64,000 nt of DNA from contig NZ_JXQQ01000044.1 of assembly GCF_000834655.1 (NCBI RefSeq), positions 1-64,000 on the forward strand, read 5' to 3'. A program made the translations under genes and the position numbers. The notes under the pieces were generated by a model. That model ran no database searches, had not been told where the DNA came from, and worked only from the letters and a program-made list of their open reading frames with translations. This document shows positions 42,131 through 51,472 of the stretch, one piece after another. Position 1 is the first letter of the stretch. The number at the start of each line of letters is the position of its first letter. Source of the stretch: Variovorax paradoxus. Its GTDB lineage: Bacteria > Pseudomonadota > Gammaproteobacteria > Burkholderiales > Burkholderiaceae_C.

Positions 42131-45100
42131 TCAGTCCTCGCGGCGCCCGTTGCGGGCGTCGCGTTGCTGCGCCCGGATCTCGGCCAGCCGGCTCGCGGCC
42201 TTCCGCCCTGCGACATCGAGCGACAGGGCACTTTCGGCACTGACCCTGGCCGCGGCACCCAACTCGGCCGCCCAGGCCTGGTTGTCGAACACGCGCCGCA
42301 TCAGTTCCGCCGCATGCGCCTCGGACGGCTCGGCCCATTCGAGGTGCGCGTCATAGGGCGGGATCGACTTGCCGAGCTTCACGAGCTCGTAGTCCACCAG
42401 CAGGCTGTTGCTGCTGTCCATGAAATCGACGTTGCCCGAGAAGTTGGTGGCGATGACGGGCTTGCCCATGAGCATGGCTTCCGCCATGGTGAGCCCAAGG
42501 CCCTCGCTGCGATGCAGCGACACGTAGGCATCGCAGGCGTCCATCAAGGAGAGCACGTCCTCGGGGCTGTAGACCTCATTGATGATCGTCACGTTGGCAG
42601 CGGTGGCCGCCGCGGCCTGCAAGGCCTCGAACTGCTGCGGATGGCGATCGCCGAAGGATGTCTTGAGCACCAGTTGCACCGCGTCGTCGGCGCCGAAGGC
42701 GCGCGTGAAGGCGCGGATGAGCCCAATGGGGTTCTTGCGCTCCATGACGCTCATCATGTGGAAGGTGAAGAGGAACGTGTAGGGCTCGTCCCTGAGGCCG
42801 AAATACGAGCGCGAACGGCGCTCGAACGGGCCGAGCTTCACGCCCGGGAACAATGTGCGCACCGGTTGCGCCAGCCGCGCGCGAAGGCCGCGCGCCACGA
42901 ACTCGGTGGCCGCCCAGACCTCGTCGACCTTCTCGGCATGCGCCACCCAGGCATCGGGAATGGAGTCGAACTCCCAGTACCAGTAGCCCACGCGGTAGGT
43001 GCGCGGCGAGCGCTCGTGCAGATCGCTGCGGCTGAATGCCTGGTCGAAGAAGGGCTCGGGCTGCGCGTGGATCAGCGTGGTCTCGAAATCCTCGAAGCCG
43101 TCGAATTTCGCATGCGTCGGATCGTCCTTGCGGTCGGTCTTCAGGTCGCGCAGCGAGGTCTGCACGCCGACGCGCTGCAGGCCCTCGACCAGCGCCTCGA
43201 CCGAAACGCGCAGCCCTGAGGGATATGCGAAATGCCCGATCACGTTGACGCCCGGCGCGACCATCTCCGCCGCAACCTGCGCGGTATCGAGCGCGGCACA
43301 CCATGCGGCAACCTCCGGCGTTTGCGCCGCGGCCGGCGTGGCGAGCCATTCGATCAACGCGGCGGCATGGCGCGCCTCGTCCAGCGCGTGGGGATGCCGC
43401 AGTCGCCAGTCCTCGCGGGCCAGGTAGGCCATGCGGATCTGGGCCGCAGGCGCCATGTCGACGTGCCACTGTGCCGGATCGACCCATGCGTCCTTCACGC
43501 GGTAGGTGGCGCCGAACCAGGCCGCAAAGGCGCGCCGGCCGAAAACGGTGAGCCCGTCCGGGTAGAGCGTTTGCCAGGCGGGGGCGAAGGCATAGGCCCG
43601 CAGCAACTCGACGGCGGGCTGCTCCGAGGCTTCGCGCAACAGCCACCAGATCTCTTCGAGCCGAAGGCCGGTGAGCTGGCGTCCCTGCCGCATGAACCAC
43701 TGGAACAGTTCGAACTGCCCCATGGGCAGCAGGCCGTGGGGCAGCGGGGTCTTGATGTCGTCGTGAAAGAGGTAGGCCTGGCGCGCGCGCGCGCCCAGGT
43801 CCATCGACAGGCAGCCGGCCACCAGGGCCCTCGCGCTGTCGGACAACTGCAGCGCCTCGCCGCCCTCGTTCGCGATCCAGCGGCCGAATTCGCCGTCGCT
43901 GCCTCCGGACAGTGCCGCCGGAAAGCGCCGGGCGATATCGGGACGGGTGCGCAGCAGGTCGAGGCACCAGCGTGCCGCGGACCATGTATCGGCGATACGG
44001 TGCGACGGCTCGGGCGGCCACACCACGTCTTCCCTGGGCAGGCCCGCGGCCTCCAGGCAGGTGCGGTCGTTGGACAGGTCGAGCACCGTGGCCGGCAGCA
44101 TCAGCGAGCCGAGCGCACGCGTGTCGGCCGTGAGGCTTTCGCGCACCGTGGGCGCGCCGCCCAGCCGCAGCGCGGGAATCGGCTGGCGGGCATCCAGCTC
44201 CGGGTGCAGGTAGGGGTCTTCGTCGATACCCAGCAGGCGGATGTCGTCGGCCAGGCGCTGCATGTCGGGCGTCGGGTTGACCGTGCCGCGGGTCGCTCCC
44301 TCGTGATGCCGCAGCCGCGCATGCGGCGCATAGGCCGTACGGTAGCCCGCGCGCCAGAGGTTCAGGCACAACGCGACGTCGCTGCAGGCCACCAGGTAGG
44401 CCTCGTCGAAGCCGCCCACGCGATCGAAGGCCTCGCGGCTCACCAGCTGGCACGCGCCCATGATGGCCAGCCAGTTGCGCGGATGTTCCGCGGAACCGAA
44501 CACGCCCCACTCGCCGCGCTCGGCCGAGCGGTACATGAGCCCGCACAGGTGAATCCCGACGCCGACGCCACCATGCTGAAGTTGCCCATCGGGATAAAGA
44601 AGCTGCGTGCCGACGACGCCGACCCCGGGACGCTGGGCGAAGCGCACCATTTCCAGGAGCCAGTCGCGGGACAGCACTTCGATGTCGTTGTTGAGGAACA
44701 GCAGCAACTCGCCGCGCGCAAACGTTGCGCCGTGGTTGCAGGCCGCGGAGTAATTGAATTTCTTGCTGAAGTGAACGATCGACACCTGCGCGTGGCGCCG
44801 CAGTTCTTCGTAGTAGGCCTGCGTCTGTAGTTCGACCGAGCCGGTGTCCACCACTACGATCTCGATGTTCTCGTAGTCGGTGCCCCCGAGCAGCCCGTCG
44901 ATGCAGACCCGGAGCAGTTCGACCTTGTCCCTGGTCGGGACGATGATCGACACCAGCGGCGGATGGGCCAGCGCCCAGGTGGCGCGCTGCGTGCCGTCAG
45001 GCTGCGTCTCGATGGTGGCGTCCACGCCGTAGCGGCGCCAATGCTTGCGCAGCGCCTCGCGGTGGCCTGCCGCATCTTCGGTCAGCGGGCCGGCGCGTTC

Positions 45101-46144
45101 GCGCGCGCTTCCCGTCCTGCGGTGGCACAGCACCTTGGGCACGCGCGTGATGATGCCGGCCTGCTCGCTCGCCCGGAGGTTCAGGTCCCACTCGACACCG
45201 GCTTCCAGAGCAGGGTCGATGCCGCCCGCCGCATGGACGACGCTCGCGCGCAGCAGCGTCAGGCGGCCGAAGTAGTTGAAGGCATAGAGCAGGTCCGGAG
45301 ACCAGCCCGGCTTGAAGTACGGGTGCTGGCGAAACCCTTCCGCGGAGATCTCGTCCTCGTCGCCGTAGACGATGTCGCTGTGCGGGGCGCGTGCCAGTGC
45401 AAAGGCGATCTCGTCGAGCGCACCGGCCGCCACGATGTCGCCGGCATCGAGCATGGCGACGAACTCGCCCGTGGCTTGCGCCGCACAAGCGGCCAGTCCC
45501 TGCGAGCGCGATCCCCCAGAAACCGCGACGCGGACGATGCGAGGGTCCTTGGCCAACGTGTCCAGCGCGGCCTGGATGGCCGCCTCGGCGTCGCCGGCCT
45601 CGACCGCGACCAACGCCTCCCAGCGCCTGGAAGCCTGCGAGCGCAGCGAAGCGAGCGTTCGCAACAGCGCTTCGGCGTCGCGACCCGCAGCCAGGAGAAA
45701 AGACAACTGGGGTGCCTGGGACGCATCGCCGGCAACGGGCGATCGGGTTTCGGTGCTGGCGATCCATGTGCCATAGGCGTCGGCGGGGTCCGACGTTCCT
45801 GCGAGCGACGCTTCCTCCGGCCGCTTCATGCGCAGCACGCGAAGCCGCTCGGGCATGCGCCAGGGCGTCAGCGCCCACCATGCGGCCTTCGCGCCGCGCC
45901 GCAGGTTGGCGCGCATGGACTCCGGCATCGCGTCGGCAGCCTTGCGCAGCGGCGCCGTGATGCGCCAGGAGATCGAGTTCTGGATCTCGCGCTGCTGCGT
46001 CAGCGCGGCATTCGCCCGCTCGTTCGCGGCTTCGAGCAAGGCCTCGAACGCGGACGCGCTGCCGCCCTCGATCTTCTCGGTGTCATCGGTCGCCGCCTGT
46101 CCCTCGGGGGCGGGACGCAGCTGGTTCGATTCGTTCTTGTTCAT
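42131..46144 (-). CDS. Giant multi-domain glycosyltransferase (GT2-GT2-helical-GT4)
   Basis: A 1337-residue protein. Residues 1-70 are charged and coiled, ending in SWRITAPLR (59-67). A first GT2-like module (about 146-390) lacks a clean D-x-D (AMLDAGDIV) but keeps YGDEDEIS. The second GT2 (about 395-650) has SIIVPTRDKVELL and LFLNNDIEV. A mostly helical section (about 650-955) follows, then a GT4 module (about 960-1320) with the E-x7-E loop in HRSEGLGLTMAEAM. It may add several sugars in sequence. It is the last gene of the 61728-42131 series. Confidence 0.9.
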   Translation of the reverse strand: MNKNESNQLRPAPEGQAATDDTEKIEGGSASAFEALLEAANERANAALTQQREIQNSISWRITAPLRKAADAMPESMRANLRRGAKAAWWALTPWRMPERLRVLRMKRPEEASLAGTSDPADAYGTWIASTETRSPVAGDASQAPQLSFLLAAGRDAEALLRTLASLRSQASRRWEALVAVEAGDAEAAIQAALDTLAKDPRIVRVAVSGGSRSQGLAACAAQATGEFVAMLDAGDIVAAGALDEIAFALARAPHSDIVYGDEDEISAEGFRQHPYFKPGWSPDLLYAFNYFGRLTLLRASVVHAAGGIDPALEAGVEWDLNLRASEQAGIITRVPKVLCHRRTGSARERAGPLTEDAAGHREALRKHWRRYGVDATIETQPDGTQRATWALAHPPLVSIIVPTRDKVELLRVCIDGLLGGTDYENIEIVVVDTGSVELQTQAYYEELRRHAQVSIVHFSKKFNYSAACNHGATFARGELLLFLNNDIEVLSRDWLLEMVRFAQRPGVGVVGTQLLYPDGQLQHGGVGVGIHLCGLMYRSAERGEWGVFGSAEHPRNWLAIMGACQLVSREAFDRVGGFDEAYLVACSDVALCLNLWRAGYRTAYAPHARLRHHEGATRGTVNPTPDMQRLADDIRLLGIDEDPYLHPELDARQPIPALRLGGAPTVRESLTADTRALGSLMLPATVLDLSNDRTCLEAAGLPREDVVWPPEPSHRIADTWSAARWCLDLLRTRPDIARRFPAALSGGSDGEFGRWIANEGGEALQLSDSARALVAGCLSMDLGARARQAYLFHDDIKTPLPHGLLPMGQFELFQWFMRQGRQLTGLRLEEIWWLLREASEQPAVELLRAYAFAPAWQTLYPDGLTVFGRRAFAAWFGATYRVKDAWVDPAQWHVDMAPAAQIRMAYLAREDWRLRHPHALDEARHAAALIEWLATPAAAQTPEVAAWCAALDTAQVAAEMVAPGVNVIGHFAYPSGLRVSVEALVEGLQRVGVQTSLRDLKTDRKDDPTHAKFDGFEDFETTLIHAQPEPFFDQAFSRSDLHERSPRTYRVGYWYWEFDSIPDAWVAHAEKVDEVWAATEFVARGLRARLAQPVRTLFPGVKLGPFERRSRSYFGLRDEPYTFLFTFHMMSVMERKNPIGLIRAFTRAFGADDAVQLVLKTSFGDRHPQQFEALQAAAATAANVTIINEVYSPEDVLSLMDACDAYVSLHRSEGLGLTMAEAMLMGKPVIATNFSGNVDFMDSSNSLLVDYELVKLGKSIPPYDAHLEWAEPSEAHAAELMRRVFDNQAWAAELGAAARVSAESALSLDVAGRKAASRLAEIRAQQRDARNGRRED

Positions 46145-46186
46145 TGGAAAGGCGTGACGAGTCGAAGGTGAAAACGCACGAATTTC

Positions 46187-48724
46187 TCAATCGGTCCGGG
46201 TCGGTTCGAGCTCACCGTTTTCCCTCATGATCTCTTCGAAGAACCGATGCTGCCGGTGCGCCTGCCGCGCAAGCCAGACCTTGTCGGCGATCGCCAGTGC
46301 CTGCATGCAGGTCTTCAGGGTCGCTGCCCTCGAATAATTCTGCTCGACGTAGGCCAGCCCGGCCTCGCGCAAGGACGACCACGACGATTCGTCCCCGTAG
46401 ATGCGCAGCACCTCCGCGGCAAATTGCGCGGGATCGTCCGTGATCGAAAGATGGCGCTCTTGCGGCGTGGCAATGCCTTCGGCGGCGATGTGGGTCGCTA
46501 CGCTGGGCACACCGTGGGCCAGTGCCGTCACCAGCTTTCCCTTGATGCCGGCGCCGTAGCGCAGCGGCGCCACGAACACGCGGGACGCCTGGAAATACGG
46601 TTCGAGTTCTTGCACGAAGCCCGTCACGATGACGCGCTCCGACGCCAGGTCCTGCACTTCCTTGGGCGGCTGGTTGCCGACGACCAGGAGCCTGGCGTGC
46701 GGCGGCAGGTCGAGTAGCAGCGCGGGCCAGATCGCCTGCATGAAGAACAGCATGGAGTCGACGTTGGGCGCATGCGGGAAGTTGCCCAGGAACATGATGT
46801 CCGCACGGTCCGCGAAAGGCGGGGTGTCGCGAAAGACCTCTGCGATCCACGGCAGCACGACCATGTTCTCGAGTGCACGGGGCAGCGCGGCCTGGATCAC
46901 GTCCTTCTCGATCTGCGTGTGGACGAACGAGGCGTCCGCGCGCAGGAACATCTCGAGTTCGTTCTTCCTGGTGGACTCGGACCGCAGCAGCGCGAGCTGG
47001 TCGTTGGCGTTTTCGGCGGCACGCGCTTCGCGCAGGAAATGAAGATCGACGTTGGCGAACAGCACGCGCGTGGCCGGCGCCTTCTCGCGCACTTCTGCGT
47101 GGACGGCCTGCGCCACGTTGTAGCGGTAGAGCAGCGCGTAGTCGAAGCAGTTGTCCAGCGCGAGGGCGTCGCCGATGTCGTTGGAAAACGGCTTGTAGTG
47201 GCAGCAGACGCCCCGGCGCTGCAGGGCGGCGGTGTACTTCTTCGACCAGTACGGCGAATGCAGCGGAAAGAAGCTTTCGCCGAACCCGGCCTCGCGGTAG
47301 GTGGCCATGACCTCGTTGGTCACGATCGAGCCCGAATCCTGGTCCGGCGTCGGCGTCAGCGCATCGACGAAAAGAATGTTCTTTCTGCTGCGCCAGCTGG
47401 CTGCACGCACCGAGCTGGACCCCGGCTGCGGATGCGCGACCAGTTCGGCGCGGAAGCGTTCGGCGAACTTCTGCAGGTTGGTGACCTGGTAGGCCTTGAT
47501 GCCCTGGGTGACGTCGCGGCCATGCGTGATGCCTTCGTAGTGGATGGCGCGCGAAGTCGGGACGAACCACACCTCGTAGCCCGCGCGGCGCAGCCGGAAC
47601 GCCAGGTCGGCGTCTTCGCAGTACGCCGGCTTGTAGACCGGATCGAACCCGCCCAATTCGTCCCAGACCGGCTTGCGGATCGCGATGGAGGCACCCGAAA
47701 TGAAGTCGGCCTGGCGCGCAAAGCAGTATTGCGGCCGGTTCGGGTCGTCGCCCCGTCCGTAGTTGTGGGCGGAGCCGTCACGCCAGAAGATGCCACCGGC
47801 TTCCTGCAGCGTGCCGTCGTCGTTGAAGAGCTTCGAGCCGACCATGCCGGCCTTGGGGAACAGGTCGAAGGCCTCGACGAGTTCGTCCAGCCAGCCATCG
47901 ACGACGCGCGTGTCGCTGTTCAGCAGGACGACGATCTCGCCGCGTGCCAGTTGCACGGTCGAGTTGCAGCATTCGAGGAACCCGCCGTTTTCGGTGCGGC
48001 GTTCGTAGCGGATCCAGGGAATGGCCTGGAGCACGTCCGTGCGCGCGGCCGCAGGCGACGCATCGTCCGCGACGATCACCTCGACAGAATACTTCGAGCG
48101 CAACCGCGCGAGCGAGTCGAGGCAGTTCAGTGCGAAATGCGTCTGCCCGTACACCGGAATGACGATCGAGACCTTCGGCGACACCGTGTCGATGGTGAGG
48201 AGCGGCGTGCGCAACGCCATCGCCCTGGCCGCATCGGCGACCGTCGCGCCGGCTTCGCGCTGCGCGAAGTCGAAGCCCGCGCCGCCAAAGTACGCGCGGC
48301 CGGCCATCAGCTCGTAGTGCACCACGTCATCGGGCAGCGGGTACAGCCTGTCGTTCTCGAACCAGGGGGTCTCGCCGCCCGCCGCTTCGGGAAGAATGCG
48401 GCCATCGGTCCTGCCATAGCGCACCCAATGCGCCAGCGGATCGAGCCGGGCCGCGCGCACGTCGGGATTCCTGCCGAGGTAGGCCCGCACCGAGAACCGG
48501 TCCGAGGGCTCCATGGCGTGCTTCCACCCATGTGCGAGGTAATGCTGCAGCGGGTCGGCCGACGCAGCGGCAACGACGGGGTACTCGCGGCGATAGAAGT
48601 CGGCGTCGAACAGCCCTTCTTCCCTGATTCCACGAACGACCGAAGCCCTGGAGCCCAGGCCCTTGCCCAGGTTGCGCGCCTCCCTTCCCAAGCGTCGTAC
48701 AACCTTCTTGAGTTCGTTGATCAC
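46187..48724 (-). CDS. Two-domain glycosyltransferase (GT2 + GT4) with N-terminal repeats
   Basis: An 845-residue protein. Residues about 38-110 hold two copies of a FDxxFYxxxxPDV...DPLxHYxxxG repeat also found in the protein at 58987-61728. The GT2 module (about 183-440) has SIVIPVYGQTHFALN, TENGGFLECCN and LLNSDTRVV. The GT4-like module (about 450-830) has FVDALTPTPDQDSGS, FLGNFPHAPNVDSM and YGAGIKGKLVTALAHGVP. Two linkages could be made by one polypeptide. It lies 42 bases upstream of the giant GT gene and 73 bases after gmd. Confidence 0.9.
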   Translation of the reverse strand: MINELKKVVRRLGREARNLGKGLGSRASVVRGIREEGLFDADFYRREYPVVAAASADPLQHYLAHGWKHAMEPSDRFSVRAYLGRNPDVRAARLDPLAHWVRYGRTDGRILPEAAGGETPWFENDRLYPLPDDVVHYELMAGRAYFGGAGFDFAQREAGATVADAARAMALRTPLLTIDTVSPKVSIVIPVYGQTHFALNCLDSLARLRSKYSVEVIVADDASPAAARTDVLQAIPWIRYERRTENGGFLECCNSTVQLARGEIVVLLNSDTRVVDGWLDELVEAFDLFPKAGMVGSKLFNDDGTLQEAGGIFWRDGSAHNYGRGDDPNRPQYCFARQADFISGASIAIRKPVWDELGGFDPVYKPAYCEDADLAFRLRRAGYEVWFVPTSRAIHYEGITHGRDVTQGIKAYQVTNLQKFAERFRAELVAHPQPGSSSVRAASWRSRKNILFVDALTPTPDQDSGSIVTNEVMATYREAGFGESFFPLHSPYWSKKYTAALQRRGVCCHYKPFSNDIGDALALDNCFDYALLYRYNVAQAVHAEVREKAPATRVLFANVDLHFLREARAAENANDQLALLRSESTRKNELEMFLRADASFVHTQIEKDVIQAALPRALENMVVLPWIAEVFRDTPPFADRADIMFLGNFPHAPNVDSMLFFMQAIWPALLLDLPPHARLLVVGNQPPKEVQDLASERVIVTGFVQELEPYFQASRVFVAPLRYGAGIKGKLVTALAHGVPSVATHIAAEGIATPQERHLSITDDPAQFAAEVLRIYGDESSWSSLREAGLAYVEQNYSRAATLKTCMQALAIADKVWLARQAHRQHRFFEEIMRENGELEPTRTD
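48395..48613 (-). repeat. Two coded N-terminal repeats in the GT2-GT4 protein
   Basis: Protein residues about 38-110 contain two related units, LFDADFYRREYPVV...DPLQHYLAHGWKHAMEP and FSVRAYLGRNPDV...DPLAHWVRYGRTDGR. They match the 38-residue units at 61162-61614. Confidence 0.7.
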
Positions 48725-48797
48725 TGTTCTTTCCCTTCGGCGTCTTGGTGCGCCTGTTCCGCGTTACGGACGTGCGGGCCGGCCGATCCGGCCACCG

Positions 48798-49835
48798 TCA
48801 GAACGAGTGACCGTTCTTGTTGCGGCGAAGGTCTGCTTCCACCATCATCGTGCACAGGTCCTCGAGCGTCGTGGTGGGCTCCCAGCCGAGCTTGCGCTTG
48901 GCCCGCGCCGGATCACCGATGAGCAGGTCCACTTCGGACGGGCGATAGAACTTCGGGTTCACCTTGACCAGCGTCTTGCCGGTAGCGATGTCGATGCCGA
49001 CTTCGTGTTGCTCTTCGCCTTCGAAGCGAAGTTCGTAGCCGGCCGCCTTGAACGCGAGGTCGACGAACTTGCGCACCGTCTCGGTCCGGTTGGTGGCCAG
49101 CACGAAGGTGTCCGCCTCTTCGGCCTGCAGCATCAGCCACATGCCTTCGACGTATTCCTTGGCGAAGCCCCAGTCGCGCTTGGCACCGAGGTTGCCCAGC
49201 TCCAGAACGTCGAGCTTGCCCAGCTTGATCTTGGCCACCGCGTCGGTGATCTTGCGGGTCACGAATTCGCGGCCACGCAGCGGGCTCTCGTGATTGAACA
49301 GGATGCCGCTGCTACCGAAGATGTCGTAGCTCTCGCGGTAGTTGATGGTCATCCAGTGCGCAAAGAGCTTGGCGACACCGTAAGGACTGCGGGGGTAGAA
49401 AGGGGTTTCCTCGACCTGGGGAATTGCCTGCACCTTGCCGAACATCTCGGAGGTGGACGCCTGGTAGAAGCGGATGCTGCGGTCGGTCAGGCGGATGGCT
49501 TCGAGCAGGTGAAGCGCACCCATGCCGGTGATCTGCGCCGTGGCGTCGGGCTGGTTGAAGCTCACGCCGACGAAGCTCTGGGCGGCGAGGTTGTAGACCT
49601 CCTGGGGCTTGGCTTCCTTGATGAGCGTCAGCGAGCTTCCGAGATCGGTGAGGTCATGCTCCACGAGCACGAGGTTCGGGTCGTCCTGGATGCCCAGTTC
49701 CTCGATGCGCCAGAAATTGACGGAACTGGTGCGGCGGAATGTGCCGTGCACGACATAGCCCTTGCTCAAGAGCAGTTGGGCCAGATAGGCGCCATCCTGA
49801 CCCGTAATACCGGTGACTACTGCGTGCTTTTTCAT
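48798..49835 (-). CDS. gmd: GDP-mannose 4,6-dehydratase
   Basis: A 345-residue extended SDR. GITGQDGAYLAQLLL is the cofactor site (about residues 8-22), RRTSSVNFWRI contacts nucleotide, and TSEMFGK with YGVAK gives the catalytic Ser/Thr-Tyr-Lys set. The start at 49835 has GAGAT 6 bases upstream. It makes GDP-4-keto-6-deoxymannose. Neither Fcl nor Rmd is in the window; the likely next enzyme is the perosamine-synthase-like aminotransferase at 51465. Confidence 0.95.
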   Translation of the reverse strand: MKKHAVVTGITGQDGAYLAQLLLSKGYVVHGTFRRTSSVNFWRIEELGIQDDPNLVLVEHDLTDLGSSLTLIKEAKPQEVYNLAAQSFVGVSFNQPDATAQITGMGALHLLEAIRLTDRSIRFYQASTSEMFGKVQAIPQVEETPFYPRSPYGVAKLFAHWMTINYRESYDIFGSSGILFNHESPLRGREFVTRKITDAVAKIKLGKLDVLELGNLGAKRDWGFAKEYVEGMWLMLQAEEADTFVLATNRTETVRKFVDLAFKAAGYELRFEGEEQHEVGIDIATGKTLVKVNPKFYRPSEVDLLIGDPARAKRKLGWEPTTTLEDLCTMMVEADLRRNKNGHSF

Positions 49836-49994
49836 GTGCGATCTCAAATCTTCTTCAATTCAGGGCGGGGGCTTGTAATTGTGCCGTAATGCTTTGCGCT
49901 CCCCGCCGAAGCGCCACGCTGGCGAAGGCCAGAATACGCCCTGCAATACCGGCCCCTTGTCAGCAACGCGCCTGAACGATCGATGGCCGTCAGC

Positions 49995-50018
49995 AAAACG
50001 TAATACATGTGACGTTTT
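49995..50018. promoter_or_regulatory. A/T-rich dyad upstream of gmd
   Basis: AAAACGT and ACGTTTT form a perfect 7-base inverted repeat with a 10-base spacer in the 219-base gap between the CmcI-like gene and gmd. This is the largest gap inside the minus-strand sugar series, so a second promoter with an operator is plausible. Confidence 0.35.
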
Positions 50019-50054
50019 TGCCAAATCCCCGAGCCTTTCGCCTTACAGCACGAG

Positions 50055-50804
50055 TCAGCGGATGCGTTTCAGATATCCCTCGGGGGCGACGCTGATCATC
50101 AGCTTGTGATCGACGGCATGGTCGATCTCGAACTCCGGATGCGACTTCAGATATTCATGGACGGCCGTTTTCGGGTTGTCGCCCGGGCCCCACGGCCGAT
50201 CCGGGTACATCTCCTTGGGGAGGTCTTCGACGATGGTGTCGAACACCACGCAATAGCTGCCGACCGTCGCCAGCGGTGCATAGGCTTCCAGTTCCGCAAG
50301 CACGTGGGCGTGGGTGTGATTGCTGTCCAGGCACACCAGCACGCTCTTCCTGCCCGATGCGAACCGGCGCACCTGCTCGATCACCTCGGGCGCAGTGCTG
50401 GAGCCTTCGATCATCGAGATGCGGCGGGACATCGGGTGGGCCTCGATCGCCTGGCGGTTGTGCGCGCGGATGTCGATGTCGAGCCCCAGCACCTTCGCGT
50501 CCGCCGGACCGCCGCAGGCCGCATTGAGCTCGAGCATCGCGGCCGAGAAGATCAGCGAGCCGCCGTGCGCGATGCCGGTCTCGATGATCAGGTCGGGTTG
50601 CACCCGCCAGATGATCTCCTGCATCGCCATCACGTCCTGCGGGTACTGGATGATCGGGCGGCCCATCCATTCGTAATGGTAGGAGTACTTACGAGCATTG
50701 GCGGTCGTGATCCAGGTGCGTGTTGCATCGACAAGCGATGCGTCGCCTCCTTGAAGGGCAATTTCTTCGTGACACTCTTGTTTGAAGAGTTCGTAGGGCG
50801 TCAT
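50055..50804 (-). CDS. CmcI/cephalosporin hydroxylase-family protein (probable SAM-dependent methyltransferase)
   Basis: A 249-residue Rossmann-fold protein: LIIETGIAHGGSLIFSAAML is motif I, LGLDIDIR motif II and VLVCLDSNHTHAHVLAELE the catalytic acidic-histidine segment. In spite of the family name, related enzymes in surface-glycan clusters are O-methyltransferases. It may methylate a sugar or a chain end. AAGGA precedes the ATG. It lies 17 bases after the acetyltransferase gene. Confidence 0.85.
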   Translation of the reverse strand: MTPYELFKQECHEEIALQGGDASLVDATRTWITTANARKYSYHYEWMGRPIIQYPQDVMAMQEIIWRVQPDLIIETGIAHGGSLIFSAAMLELNAACGGPADAKVLGLDIDIRAHNRQAIEAHPMSRRISMIEGSSTAPEVIEQVRRFASGRKSVLVCLDSNHTHAHVLAELEAYAPLATVGSYCVVFDTIVEDLPKEMYPDRPWGPGDNPKTAVHEYLKSHPEFEIDHAVDHKLMISVAPEGYLKRIR

Positions 50805-50821
50805 GGAGGTTCCTTGGTTTT

Positions 50822-51472
50822 CTAGGTTCGAAGAAGATGGGCCGGGTTGCCGACGACGATGGCGTTGGCCGGTACGTCGCGAGTCACTACGGCGCCCGCG
50901 CCAACGATGGCGTTTTCACCAATGGTGATCCTGGGAAGGACTACCGCGCTGGCACCGATCATCACGTTGTCGTGAAGCGTGACGAGCCCGCACAGCGTTG
51001 CGCCAGGCGCGACATGAACACCGTTTCCGATGTTGCATTCGTGGTCCACGGACGCCCGGTGATTGATGATGCAGGCTTCGCCAACATGCGCGTCCGCCGC
51101 AACGACTGCTTGCGCCAGCACCTGCGTTCCAGCGCCCAGCACTGCGCTCGCATCTACCGATGCCTGCGGGTGGACGATGCACGCAACTCGAAGACCTCGC
51201 GTTCTGAAACGCCTTTGTATCTCGATCCGATGCCGCCCGCCGGCACCGCCAATGGCGACCAGTCCGAGCACATTCGCGAGCTCCGGTTGGCTGTCCGCCC
51301 ATCGCTGAAATCCTTCGTCGCCAATGTGCACGGGCACACCGGGAAGTGCAGACGGCACCTCGCGGTTGTCGAACAGCGCGATCACCCGGCCCTGGAGCAG
51401 TCCGACGACACCGGCCAGCACCTTCGCATGGCCCGCGCTGCCCCAAATTGCATAGCGCTTTAAGTCAGCCAT
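50822..51472 (-). CDS. NeuD/PglD-like sugar acetyltransferase (left-handed beta-helix)
   Basis: A 216-residue protein. The N-terminal PglD-type nucleotide-sugar domain (AIWGSAGHAKVLAGVVG, about residues 8-24) precedes hexapeptide repeats from about residue 100 (VHPQASVDASAVLGAGTQV and onwards) with the catalytic histidine in NHRASVDHECNIG. It would N-acetylate an amino sugar such as GDP-perosamine. The start overlaps the aminotransferase stop by 8 bases, supporting a shared pathway. Confidence 0.9.
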   Translation of the reverse strand: MADLKRYAIWGSAGHAKVLAGVVGLLQGRVIALFDNREVPSALPGVPVHIGDEGFQRWADSQPELANVLGLVAIGGAGGRHRIEIQRRFRTRGLRVACIVHPQASVDASAVLGAGTQVLAQAVVAADAHVGEACIINHRASVDHECNIGNGVHVAPGATLCGLVTLHDNVMIGASAVVLPRITIGENAIVGAGAVVTRDVPANAIVVGNPAHLLRT

